The notes under the pieces: model-generated
Seen by the model: only the letters and a program-made list of their open reading frames with translations
Databases searched by the model: none
Told to the model about the DNA's origin: nothing
NCBI GenBank assembly: GCA_964583765.1
Contig: CAZOWW010000060.1
Location: forward strand, 1 to 33,800
DNA from: CAZOWW01 sp964583765
GTDB taxonomy: Bacteria; Actinomycetota; Actinomycetes; Actinomycetales; Kineosporiaceae
DNA: 33,800 nucleotides
Reading direction: 5' to 3'
Shown: positions 24,976-32,859 of the stretch, one piece after another
Position numbering within the stretch: position 1 is the first letter of the stretch
How the letters are laid out: the number at the start of each line of letters is the position of its first letter
Translations under genes and position numbers: made by a program

Positions 24976-26421
24976 TCAGTTGTGGGTGCTGCCGTCCAGG
25001 TGATCGGTGTGGTCGAGACCGGCCCCGTGCAGATCGTCCTCCACCGGCGCGGCGGCCATGGTCGGGATCGAGCCTGCGGTGCTGTCGGAGCTGCCGCCGA
25101 GGCCGTCCGAGCCTCCGATCACGTCGGTGTGGCCGTCGGTCGGGTCGGTGCCGTCGGCGGGCAGCGCGTTCAGCGACGGCAGGGTGCTCTGGCCGGTGCC
25201 CGTCGTCGAGGTGAGTCCCGAAGCGCCGCTGAGCCCCGTGGCCGTGAGCAGAGCGCTGTGCCCGGACGTTCCGCCCGTCGTGTACTCGACGCCGTCCGGG
25301 ATCCCGTCCGCGTTGCTGTCCGCGGAGAGCGGGTCGGTGTGGCTGATCATGAGTTCGAACGAGTCGGTGAGCCCGTCGTGGTCGCTGTCGGCCAGGTGCG
25401 GGTCGGTGTGGTACATCTGCTCGAACTGGTCGGTGAGCCCGTCATGGTCGCTGTCGACGTCCCCGGCGTGCGAGCCGCTGTCGATGGCGTAGGGGTCGGT
25501 GTTGTCCACGGTGCTTCCCGTTCCTGTCCCGGTGCCGGTGTCCGCGGCCGTGAGCGTGTCGGGGTCCGGCAGCGGGCTGAGGAAGTTGTAGGGATCGAGC
25601 CAGTGACCGTTCTCCTCGACCTGGAAGTGCAGGTGGGGGGAGGTCGTGGAGGCGTCCCCGGTGTTGCCGACCTGGCCGATGACGTCCCCGACGGAGACGT
25701 GCTGACCCACGTGCAGGCCGTCGACGCTCCCCTCCTTGAGGTGGGCGTAGTAGTAGAACCGCCCGTCGTCGCCCTGGATCCGCACGACGACCCCGCCGAG
25801 GTCGTTCTGGAAGCCCTTGACGATCGTCCCGGAGGCCACCGCGTGGATCGGGGTGCCGCGGTCGGCGAAGATGTCGATGCCCTGGTGGGTGCGCCCGCCC
25901 GGTCGCGGCGCGCCGAAGGTGTCCACCAACTTGGCGTCCGACAGGGGCCGCACGTCGTGTGTGCTGGAATCGGACGACATGTCGAGCGTGACCTCCTGGC
26001 TGGAGCCGTGGGCGTCGAGGACGAACGTGGTCTCCGCGGAGCCGGAGTGGGGGGAGCCCGACCCGGCGTGCGAGGCGGCGGACTCGGCCTCCCCGAGGTA
26101 GCGGTGGTAGTCGCGGGCGGTGCCGAGCACCGAGGTGTGGGTCGTCGTCCACGGCTGCATGGTGCGACCGCTGTGGCTGACCTCGAAGGCGGCGCGGGCA
26201 TTGGTCAGGGGGTCGTAGAGGTCACCCCAGGTGTTGCTGCGCACGCCCGGTCGCACGTTGATCTGCCACAGTCCCCGCGAGTCCTCGCCGTGCGTGGCGT
26301 GGGCCTCGGTGTTGCCGCCGGACTCGGCGAGGGCGATCGCCGTCCAGGTCACGGCGTCGTGGGAGGAGAACCCGGCCTGGCGCGCGACCTCGTAGATCTC
26401 CAGCGGGGTGAGTTTGGTCAT
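24976..26421 (-). CDS. Two-domain murein hydrolase (SLT-like + M23 endopeptidase) with thrombospondin type 3 repeats, no signal peptide
   Basis: The protein has 481 residues from ATG 26421, with GAGGAAC 5 bases upstream. Residues 1-110 look like a lysozyme or lytic transglycosylase domain (IALAESGGN with catalytic-type Glu, GLWQINVRPG). An M23 LytM-type endopeptidase covers about 155-275: HQGIDIFADRGTPIHAVASGTI, YAHLKEG and SPHLHFQV give the HxxxD and HxH zinc ligands. Residues 315-390 hold three calcium-binding thrombospondin type 3 repeats (DSDHDGLTD motifs). The tail is Gly/Ser/Thr/His-rich. The N-terminus MTKLTPLEIYEVARQ has no hydrophobic stretch, so standard Sec export is unlikely; cutting the wall would need delivery by the particle or cell lysis (inference). 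It lies downstream of the LuxR-type gene. Confidence 0.9.
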   Translation of the reverse strand: MTKLTPLEIYEVARQAGFSSHDAVTWTAIALAESGGNTEAHATHGEDSRGLWQINVRPGVRSNTWGDLYDPLTNARAAFEVSHSGRTMQPWTTTHTSVLGTARDYHRYLGEAESAASHAGSGSPHSGSAETTFVLDAHGSSQEVTLDMSSDSSTHDVRPLSDAKLVDTFGAPRPGGRTHQGIDIFADRGTPIHAVASGTIVKGFQNDLGGVVVRIQGDDGRFYYYAHLKEGSVDGLHVGQHVSVGDVIGQVGNTGDASTTSPHLHFQVEENGHWLDPYNFLSPLPDPDTLTAADTGTGTGTGSTVDNTDPYAIDSGSHAGDVDSDHDGLTDQFEQMYHTDPHLADSDHDGLTDSFELMISHTDPLSADSNADGIPDGVEYTTGGTSGHSALLTATGLSGASGLTSTTGTGQSTLPSLNALPADGTDPTDGHTDVIGGSDGLGGSSDSTAGSIPTMAAAPVEDDLHGAGLDHTDHLDGSTHN

Positions 26422-26533
26422 CGTGTTCCTCGCTGTGGGAGCCGACAGAGGTCAGCGTGAGCACGGCGGGCCGCCAGGTCAAGTGCGGCGGTCCCGGCGT
26501 CGTGGTGGTCGGAGTGGTGCCACGGATCCTGGA

Positions 26534-27160
26534 TCAGATCAGGCCCTCGCGGACGGCGTAGGCGACGGCGTGCGCGCGGTTGCGAAGCTGCAGGCGGGTC
26601 GTCACGTCGTGCAGGGTGCTCTTGATCGTCCGCTCGCTGAAGCACAGCCGGCGGGCGATCTCGCTGGTGTCGAGGCCCTCGGCGACGAGCCGCAGCACCT
26701 CGACCTCGCGCTCGGTGAGCCCGTTGAAGTTGAGGCCGCGCGGGGCCAGTACCTGGCGCTGCAGCCGTCCGACCTGGTGCAGCAGCCGAGCGAGGAGATC
26801 CGCGGGGACCTCGGCCTCGCCCGCCTGCACCCGGCCGATGACGTGCACCATGCGCTCGGGCGTCGCCTCGCCCCGGCGCATCAGGGCGGCCACGCCGGCC
26901 TCGGCCGCGGCGACGACGGAGGACTCGTCGAGGGTGGTGGCCACGAGGATGGTGCGCGGGACGCCTCCACGCTGGATGGCTCGCAGCACGCGCAGGGTCT
27001 CGTCGTCGACCGTGTCGGCCACGATCACGGCCACCGCCGCCTGGTCGAGCTCGGTCTGGGCGAGCACGCACACCTCCGGCCGCTGCCGTAGCTGGGCCGC
27101 CACCCCCGCCTGGGAGATCGGATCTCCCGCATACACGAAGACCGGAATCCGTTCCGCCAT
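26534..27160 (-). CDS. LuxR/NarL-type response-regulator-like transcription factor
   Basis: The protein has 208 residues from ATG 27160, with GGAGGAGGCGGG just upstream. Residues 1-110 form a receiver-like domain (IPVFVYAGDPISQAGVAAQL), but it is atypical: only one acidic residue sits in the first loop, and an Arg-Arg pair (ALMRRGEA) stands where a conserved Lys is usual. A possible phospho-acceptor Asp remains in VIVADTVDD. Residues 143-208 are a complete LuxR-type helix-turn-helix (LTEREVEVLRLVAEGLDTSEIARRL, then SERTIKSTL). No sensor kinase is adjacent, so it is an orphan in this window. It precedes the murein hydrolase by 112 bases on the same strand and could control it, or the palindromes near the eCIS genes (inference). 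It is divergent from the 27500 gene. Confidence 0.9.
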   Translation of the reverse strand: MAERIPVFVYAGDPISQAGVAAQLRQRPEVCVLAQTELDQAAVAVIVADTVDDETLRVLRAIQRGGVPRTILVATTLDESSVVAAAEAGVAALMRRGEATPERMVHVIGRVQAGEAEVPADLLARLLHQVGRLQRQVLAPRGLNFNGLTEREVEVLRLVAEGLDTSEIARRLCFSERTIKSTLHDVTTRLQLRNRAHAVAYAVREGLI

Positions 27161-27499
27161 CCTGCCCGCCTCCTCCGACAAACCCGCCCATGCCATCGGC
27201 TGCCCCCTGCGGGCGCGGACCTTCCGGCGACCCGTGTGCGGGCGCGTTCGTCCCGATGGTGTGGGGGCAGTGTGCCGGAGGTGCTTGACCGGGGTTCCAC
27301 AGTCACTCAACAGGAGCGCAACGCCGACCGGGAAGTACCACCCGGCGGGCCTGCGGCGGGGGCCTCTCCCGGCGTGTTCGCCCGTCCTGGGGCAGAGGCC
27401 CGTCCTGGCGTTGCTCGCCCATGGTGCGCGCGAAACAGTGGCGATGTCCACTCTTGGTGAGGGTCCACACACACGGGGGTGAGATGCGACGATGGAGAC
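27161..27499. promoter_or_regulatory. Divergent intergenic region, LuxR-type gene and 27500 gene
   Basis: This stretch of 339 bases holds no supported gene. It should carry both promoters. TTGACC at 27284-27289 is -35-like on the plus strand but has no matching -10. TGCGGGCGCG occurs twice around 27209-27245. No palindrome of the eCIS type was found. Confidence 0.4.
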
Positions 27500-28156
27500 A
27501 TGGTGGGTCGTGGGGCGTACGACGACCGGTACGGGCGGAGTGGCCGTCCGCACCGGCCGGTGATGCCGGGTGCCGGGGCCCTGGAGGAACAGCCGGGTGG
27601 CACGGATCCCGCGGCCCGCATCGACGCGGCGCACACGACCGCGGCTGCGCTGGTCCACCACGCCCGGTCGACCTCCGATCCGCAGGAGACCGCACGGCTG
27701 ATCGCACTCGCGGACGAGCACGGGCTCGACGAGATCGCCGGCCTCTGGTCGGACCGGCCGGCGGACACCCTGCCGGGGGCCTTGTGGCGCCTGTACGCAC
27801 TCCGGGCCGGGATCCAGCGGGACGCGGAGCAGGTCGCCCTCGCCTTCGACGCCGGGCGGCACCGTGCCCCCGTGGACGAGGCGGTCGCCGGCGTGGCCAC
27901 CCCGCCCGGGCCGGCGGAGGTGCGGACCCTGGCCGACGCGATCCTGGCCGGGGCGTTCTCCGGTGATCTCGCTGTCGCGCTGGAGCGCGCCGGGTCCTTC
28001 TGCCGCGTGGTCGCGACCGGTTGGGCGGTGCAGGCCGACTCCATGATCGACCATGAGCAGGCCGATCGCCTGACCCGTCAGGCGGCGGACCTGGCCCGCA
28101 CCGGGACGGAACTCCTCGCGGCCGGTGATCTCTGGCGGTCCGGGGCGCTCAACTGA
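27500..28156 (+). CDS. Conserved-looking hypothetical protein, mostly helical
   Basis: The protein has 218 residues from ATG 27500, with GGAG very close upstream; GTG 27479 and GTG 27503 are in-frame alternatives. After a charged, Pro/Gly-rich N-terminus of about 45 residues the rest is predicted helical and Ala/Leu/Asp-rich: ETARLIALADEHGLDEIAGLW, LPGALWRLYALRAGIQ, DEAVAGVATPPGPAEVRTLADAIL and DLAVALERAGSFCRVVATGW. There is no signal peptide, membrane helix or catalytic motif. The pattern resembles an uncharacterised actinobacterial family but I cannot name it or its function. It is divergent from the LuxR-type regulator and convergent with the GGDEF gene. Confidence 0.72.
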   Translation: MVGRGAYDDRYGRSGRPHRPVMPGAGALEEQPGGTDPAARIDAAHTTAAALVHHARSTSDPQETARLIALADEHGLDEIAGLWSDRPADTLPGALWRLYALRAGIQRDAEQVALAFDAGRHRAPVDEAVAGVATPPGPAEVRTLADAILAGAFSGDLAVALERAGSFCRVVATGWAVQADSMIDHEQADRLTRQAADLARTGTELLAAGDLWRSGALN

Positions 28157-28480
28157 CGTTTGTTCCCGTGCCTGGCTGACGCCGTGGTCGTCCGACGGAC
28201 GTTCCGGTGGGCGAGAAGAAAGGTGAGGCGTCGGGCCGGGAGCGCCTCACGGCGCACAGGCCGCTCGAAGCGGCTTCAGATGGGACCCGGGGCTGCCACG
28301 ACCCGACGCCTGGTGCGACCCCGAAGGGTGTCACCACGGTGGACCAACAGGTCCTCGCCCTCCATTGTTCCCGATCCACCGCATCGCGCACCTGGGCCAT
28401 TCGTGGGACACGGGTCCCGGTCGCCCGATGAGTCGCCTATCGGCTGGATGCGGGGTCGCGTGCGGCGTCGGCCTCGCGGG
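28157..28480. terminator. Convergent intergenic region with several hairpins
   Basis: These 324 bases separate two converging 3' ends. Hairpins are GTGAGGCG/CGCCTCAC (28223-28230 and 28243-28250), GCCGCT-CGA-AGCGGC (28260-28274), GGGAC/GTCCC (28405-28418) and CCGAT/ATCGG (28425-28443). The first two suit termination of the plus-strand gene, the last two the minus-strand gene. No gene is supported. Confidence 0.45.
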
Positions 28481-30268
28481 TCAGGACGCCTCGTACAGCA
28501 CCGGCCGGCCGTCCCCCTGGCGTTTCGACCGGTACATCGCCGCATCCGCGTGCGCGATGAGCTCATCGGCGGTGATCCCGGGGGCGGCGAGTGCGACGCC
28601 GACACTGCCGTGCAGGGCCACCCGCCGCGGGTCGGTCCCTGGTTCGCCGGGGAGGTCGACCTCGACCCGCAGTCCGTCGGCAAGTCTGCGTGCGACGGCC
28701 AGGGCCTGATCGGAATCGTCCACGCCCCGGCAGACCACGAGGAACTCGTCCCCGCCGATTCTCCCGACGGTGTCGTCGGCGCGTGTCCCGGCGCTCAGGC
28801 AGCGGGCGGCCTGCACGAGCAGCTCGTCCCCGGCCGCGTGCCCGTAGGCGTCGTTGACCTTCTTGAAGTGGTCGAGGTCGACGAAGACCACGGCGGTTCC
28901 CATCCCGTCCCGCAGGGACCGTTCCAGCCGAACCATGATCGAGGAACGGTTGTGGCAGCCCGTCAGCGGGTCGAGGGTGGCGCGGATCCGGAGCTGCTCG
29001 CGTAGATGCGCGCTCTCGGTGATGTCCTCGACGGTGACGAGCGCGCCCGCAGGGGCGTTGTGCTCCGCCAAGGCCACCAGGGTCACCAGGCAGGTGGTGG
29101 TGATCCCGTCGTCGCCCGTGAGTACCCGCACCTCCAGCCGACGGTCGACCTCGTCGGTCAGCACCTCCGCCAGCGCCTGGGCGAACCGCGCGCGATCCGT
29201 GTCGACGAGCCGGGTGAACCGCGCGTCCAGGCCGCCCTCGTCGGGGGTGCCGAGCACGCTGCTCAACCGGCTGTTGGCGTACACGACCGAGCGGTCGGGG
29301 CGGATCTGCGCCAGACCGGCCGGCAGCGACTCGGCCAGCCGACGGAACAGTTCCTCGCGATGGCGGACCTCCTCGTGCGCGGCCATCTCGTCCGAGATGT
29401 CGGTCATGTGCCGGATGACCCTGGCTCCCTCCAGGTCGGGCACGTCCTCGAGGACGCCCTCGCTCTCGATCCAGAGCCAGGTGCCGTCCTGGCAGCGGTA
29501 CCGGGACCGCACACGATTGCTGTTGCGGGTGGAGAGCATCTCCAACCAGGCGGCGATGACCCGCGGGTGGTCCACCGGGTGCACGAAGTCCAGGCTGCGC
29601 ATGCCGACCATCTGCTCGGGTCGCCAGCCGAGCATGCGTTCGACCCGGTCGTCCACCTCGAGGATCACGGCATGCCCGTTGGTGGTCATGGTGGCCGTGC
29701 GGGGACGGCGGGGCACGAAGAGCGCTCCGCGGGCCAGGCCGTCGGTCGCCTCCTCGTCCGCGATCGGCGATGGGTCGACCTTGGCGAGGAGCCCCAGCCA
29801 GACGCCGAAGCGGTGCCGAAGGTCGAGGATCGCCAGGGTCGTGGAGGTGGCCGGGTCAGCGAGGGTGTGCACGAGCGCCACCGCGCTGCCGAGACGCCGG
29901 GCCCGCTCCCAGGTGAGCACCACCACCATCTGGTCCTCGGGGACGACGAGATCCACCATGGTCGCCCGGTCCGGGGGCGGGGGGACGGTCCGCAGGCCGT
30001 TCAGCTCCGCGCGCGCGGGCAGCGGCACCCGGAACCCGTCGTCGCCCAGGGCCAGCACCCAGGCCTGGGGGTCCTGGCCGAGCAGGGTCTCCAGCGCCCG
30101 GTCCTGCGCCCGGGGTCCGCCGGTCTCGTCGTTCGCCCTGGGGTCGTCCACCTTGAGGATGTCGACGGGCGGGGGACGTCCCTTGACGGCTCGCGGGGAG
30201 GTTCCGTGCGCGGCAGACGTCTGTGGCCGGGGCGGCGGTGGTCCCTGCCGTAGGATCTCAGGGGTCAC
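28481..30268 (-). CDS. PAS-PAS-GGDEF diguanylate cyclase
   Basis: The protein has 595 residues. The GTG at 30268 gives the full reading frame, but the first 60 residues are Pro-rich and a later start is possible. About 60-180 is an N-terminal domain I cannot name. PAS domain 1 lies at about 190-310 (RVERMLGWRPEQMVGMRSLDFVHP, YRCQDGTWLWIES with PAC-like end) and PAS domain 2 at about 316-430. The GGDEF domain spans about 440-595 (DPLTGCHNRSS, VFVDLDHFKKVNDAYGHAAGD). The signature GGDEF is intact at 505-509, and an RxxD inhibitory site (R496, D499) sits at the right distance, so the enzyme should make cyclic di-GMP from two GTP with product feedback inhibition. No membrane helix or EAL domain. 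It is divergent from the phosphate genes. Confidence 0.93.
   Translation of the reverse strand: MTPEILRQGPPPPRPQTSAAHGTSPRAVKGRPPPVDILKVDDPRANDETGGPRAQDRALETLLGQDPQAWVLALGDDGFRVPLPARAELNGLRTVPPPPDRATMVDLVVPEDQMVVVLTWERARRLGSAVALVHTLADPATSTTLAILDLRHRFGVWLGLLAKVDPSPIADEEATDGLARGALFVPRRPRTATMTTNGHAVILEVDDRVERMLGWRPEQMVGMRSLDFVHPVDHPRVIAAWLEMLSTRNSNRVRSRYRCQDGTWLWIESEGVLEDVPDLEGARVIRHMTDISDEMAAHEEVRHREELFRRLAESLPAGLAQIRPDRSVVYANSRLSSVLGTPDEGGLDARFTRLVDTDRARFAQALAEVLTDEVDRRLEVRVLTGDDGITTTCLVTLVALAEHNAPAGALVTVEDITESAHLREQLRIRATLDPLTGCHNRSSIMVRLERSLRDGMGTAVVFVDLDHFKKVNDAYGHAAGDELLVQAARCLSAGTRADDTVGRIGGDEFLVVCRGVDDSDQALAVARRLADGLRVEVDLPGEPGTDPRRVALHGSVGVALAAPGITADELIAHADAAMYRSKRQGDGRPVLYEAS
30251..30256 (+). 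promoter_or_regulatory. Possible -10 element for the DUF47-PiT operon
   Basis: TAGGAT lies 92 bases upstream of the DUF47 start, inside the first codons of the divergent GGDEF gene. No convincing -35 is visible. Confidence 0.25.
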
Positions 30269-30347
30269 CCCGCGCCCGCCTGTCCTGGTGCCAGTCGCAG
30301 CGGTCCCGGCTCGTGGCCGTCCCGCTGCCCGGGTGAGGGGAGTGCAG

Positions 30348-30968
30348 GTGCGGTTCCGGCTTCGTCAGCGCGAACATCGATTCGTCGACCAGTTCGTCGA
30401 GCTGGCCGGTCATCTGGTGTCGGGCGCCCGTTTGCTGGCCGAGTTGCTCGGCAGTGACCAGCCGGCACGTGAGGCGATCGCCCAGCGCATGCGCGAGGAG
30501 GACCAGGCCGTCGAGGCGGCGACGCACGGGGTGTTGCGCTCGCTCGCCGGGGCGTTCGTGACACCCGTGGACCGGGTCGACGTCTACCGGCTCGCCTGGG
30601 CCCTGCGGTCGTGCTCCCGGGAGATCGACGCGGTGATCGATCAGGTCGCGCTGTTGCGCCTGGGCGAGCTGCCCAAGGCCGTCACCGACCAGGTGCACCT
30701 GATCTCGCGCTCCGCCGATCTGACCCTGGGCGCCATGCCGCGGGTGACCCGGATGCGCGCGATGTCGGCGGTGTGGGTCGAGCTGACCCGCCTGAACAAG
30801 GAGTCGGGCCTGGTGCACCGGCGGCTCGTCGCCGAGGTGGCCTCCACGGCCCGGGACTTCCAGGGCCTCTACCGGCTCGACGCGGTCGCGGACGGGCTGC
30901 GCCGCACGATGTGTGCCTTCGAGGACGTCGCCCACGTGCTGGAGACGATCGTCGTCAAGGAGAGCTGA
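30348..30968 (+). CDS. DUF47 / PhoU-like phosphate transport regulator
   Basis: The protein has 206 residues from GTG 30348, chosen because GAGGGG ends 7 bases upstream. It is all-helical, with the DUF47 family pattern: VRFRLRQREHRFVDQFVELAGHLVSGARLLAELL at the start, then EEDQAVEAATHGVLRSLAGAFVTPVDRVDVYRLAWALRSCSREID, and CAFEDVAHVLETIVVKES at the end. DUF47 proteins resemble PhoU and are nearly always encoded next to PiT transporters, whose activity they are thought to modulate. The stop codon is 2 bases before the PiT start, so the two are cotranscribed. Confidence 0.93.
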   Translation: MRFRLRQREHRFVDQFVELAGHLVSGARLLAELLGSDQPAREAIAQRMREEDQAVEAATHGVLRSLAGAFVTPVDRVDVYRLAWALRSCSREIDAVIDQVALLRLGELPKAVTDQVHLISRSADLTLGAMPRVTRMRAMSAVWVELTRLNKESGLVHRRLVAEVASTARDFQGLYRLDAVADGLRRTMCAFEDVAHVLETIVVKES

Positions 30969-30970
30969 GC

Positions 30971-31972
30971 GTGCAGCCTCCCCTGTTCCTGGTGGTCGTC
31001 CTGGCGCTCGTGTTCGCCTGGACGAACGGGGTCCACGACGCGGCCAACGCCGTGGCCACCTCGATCACCACCCGCACGCTCACCCTGGGGCGCGCCCTGG
31101 CGCTCGCCGCGGTGCTCAACGTGGTGGGTGCGCTCTTCGGCGAGGGCATCGCGCACACCGTGGGCAGCGAGATCGTCTCCCCGACCCGGGACCACCTGGG
31201 CCTGGGCGCGGTGCTCGCGGCGCTCCTCGCGGCCACGGCGTGGAACCTGGTGACGTGGTGGCGCGGCATGCCCTCGTCGTCCTCGCACGCGTTGCTGGGT
31301 GCGCTGGCCGGCGCGGCCCTCGCCGCCGGTGTCCAGGTGGACCAGTCGGTGGTCGCCAACAAGGTCGTCCTGCCTCTGCTCGCCTCCCCGGTGGTGGGGT
31401 TCCTGCTCGCCTGGCTGTTGCTCCGGCTGCTGCTCGCCGTCTTCGCGCACGCGACCCACGCCAACGGGTTGCGGGGGTTCAGGGTGGCCCAGACCGTCTC
31501 GGCCTCGGCGATGGCCCTGGGGCACGGCCTCCAGGACGGCCAGAAGACCATGGGGGTGGTGGTGCTGGCGCTGGTCGCGGCCGGTGACGATCCGGGATCG
31601 GGTCTGCCCCTGTGGGTGAAGGTGACGGTGGCGCTGATGCTCGGCCTGGGCACCTGGGCCGGCGGCCGGCCGCTGATGCGCACCCTGGGTCGGCGGGTCG
31701 TGCAGGTGGATCCGGTCACCGGCTTCTCCGCCGAGACCACCGCGGCTGCCCTGCTCTACCTGACGTCCTACGTGTTCACCGTGCCGGTGTCCAGCACGCA
31801 CACGATCACCGCCTCGATCGCCGGGGCCGGCTCGGCCGCCCGCGGGCGGCGGGCGCCACGTCTGCGGGTGCTGCGGCGGATCGTCGTGGTCTGGCTGGTC
31901 ACCCTGCCCGGTACCGCCCTGCTGGCCGCGGGTTGCTACGGCGCCGGTGTCCTCCTGAGCCGCCTCGGGTAG
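30971..31972 (+). CDS. PiT-family low-affinity inorganic phosphate transporter
   Basis: The protein has 333 residues and about 9-10 membrane helices; the GTG start is 2 bases after the DUF47 stop. The two inverted halves carry the PiT signatures: NGVHDAANAVATSI with PSSSSHALLGA in the first, and GLQDGQKTMGVVVLAL with VPVSSTHTITASI in the second. The family moves phosphate, often as a metal-phosphate complex, with protons. The length is typical of the short actinobacterial PiT proteins. Substrate is inferred from the family and the DUF47 neighbour. Confidence 0.94.
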   Translation: MQPPLFLVVVLALVFAWTNGVHDAANAVATSITTRTLTLGRALALAAVLNVVGALFGEGIAHTVGSEIVSPTRDHLGLGAVLAALLAATAWNLVTWWRGMPSSSSHALLGALAGAALAAGVQVDQSVVANKVVLPLLASPVVGFLLAWLLLRLLLAVFAHATHANGLRGFRVAQTVSASAMALGHGLQDGQKTMGVVVLALVAAGDDPGSGLPLWVKVTVALMLGLGTWAGGRPLMRTLGRRVVQVDPVTGFSAETTAAALLYLTSYVFTVPVSSTHTITASIAGAGSAARGRRAPRLRVLRRIVVVWLVTLPGTALLAAGCYGAGVLLSRLG

Positions 31973-32017
31973 GGCCGCAGCTGCGGGGTTGCGGGGCGGC
32001 GCAGGGCCGACTCGTGC

Positions 32018-32046
32018 GGGCCGGCCCGTTCCACCGGGCTCGGCCC
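32018..32046. terminator. Bidirectional terminator between converging PiT and pstB genes
   Basis: GGGCCG-GCCCG (32018-32028) pairs with CGGGC-T-CGGCCC (32035-32046) with one bulge and a 6-base loop. A 12-bp palindrome CCGCAGCTGCGG (31975-31986) directly follows the PiT stop codon. Confidence 0.6.
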
Positions 32047-32064
32047 GACGGCCGAGGCGGGGCG

Positions 32065-32841
32065 TCAGCCGAAGCGGCCGGAGATGTAGTCCTCGGTGGC
32101 CTTCTCGCCGGGGTTGCTGAAGATCCGCGCGGTGTCGTCCATCTCGACGAGTCGGCCGGGCCGACCGGTGGCCACGAGGTTGAAGAACGCCGTCCGGTCG
32201 CTGATCCGGGCCGCCTGCTGCATGTTGTGGGTGACGATCACGATCGTGTAGCGGGTCTTGAGCTCCTCGATGAGGTCCTCGATCGCCAGGGTGGAGATCG
32301 GGTCGAGGGCCGAGCAGGGCTCGTCCATCAGGAGCACCTGCGGCTCGACGGCGATCGCGCGGGCGATGCACAGGCGCTGCTGCTGACCGCCGGACAGCCC
32401 CGCACCGGGTTTGTCCAGGCGGTCCTTGACCTCGTCCCACAGATTCGCCGCGCGCAGGGACCGCTCGACGATCTCGACGAGTTCGGCGCGGGGATGCCGG
32501 CCCTGCAGCTTGAGGCCGGCCACCACATTGTCGAAGATCGACATCGTGGGGAACGGATTGGGCCGCTGGAAGACCATCCCGATCGTCCGCCGCACGTTGA
32601 CGGGGTCGATCCCGGGCCCGTAGATGTCCTCGCCGTCGAGGACCACCTTCCCCTCCACCCGGGCACCGGGGATCACCTCGTGCATGCGGTTGAGGGTGCG
32701 CAAGAAGGTCGACTTGCCGCAACCGGAGGGCCCGATGAAGGCGGTCACGGTGCGGGGTTCGATGACCATCGACACGCCCTCCACGGCGAGGAAGTTGCCG
32801 TAGTAGACGTTGAGGTCCGAGATGTCGATGCGCTTGGCCAT
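32065..32841 (-). CDS. pstB: Phosphate ABC transporter ATP-binding protein PstB
   Basis: The protein has 258 residues. Walker A GPSGCGKST (37-45), Q-loop FQRPNPFPTMSI, signature LSGGQQQR (149-156), Walker B VLLMDEP (169-175) and the H-loop VTHNMQQAARISDRTAFF are all intact. The Q-loop and the ending ATEDYISGRFG are specific to PstB. It energises high-affinity phosphate import through PstC and PstA. The ATG at 32841 follows the pstA stop by 18 bases, and the GGAGGG site sits in that gap. As the last visible gene of a minus-strand operon, it is followed by the convergent PiT gene rather than a phoU. Confidence 0.97.
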   Translation of the reverse strand: MAKRIDISDLNVYYGNFLAVEGVSMVIEPRTVTAFIGPSGCGKSTFLRTLNRMHEVIPGARVEGKVVLDGEDIYGPGIDPVNVRRTIGMVFQRPNPFPTMSIFDNVVAGLKLQGRHPRAELVEIVERSLRAANLWDEVKDRLDKPGAGLSGGQQQRLCIARAIAVEPQVLLMDEPCSALDPISTLAIEDLIEELKTRYTIVIVTHNMQQAARISDRTAFFNLVATGRPGRLVEMDDTARIFSNPGEKATEDYISGRFG

Positions 32842-32859
32842 GGCTGGGCTGCCCTCCGG

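Noticed and set aside
27112..27128. GGGAGATC-G-GATCTCCC dyad
   Set aside because: Lies inside the coding sequence of the LuxR-type gene and is explained by the codons; no reason to call it an operator.
28250..28330. Possible cyclic di-GMP riboswitch (CGCACAGG followed by a hairpin)
   Set aside because: The conserved GCAAAGCC-type segment is missing and no gene lies downstream on that strand.
28207..28431. Small plus-strand frame of 74 codons
   Set aside because: No ribosome site, covers two hairpins in a convergent gap, no domain or hydrophobic pattern.
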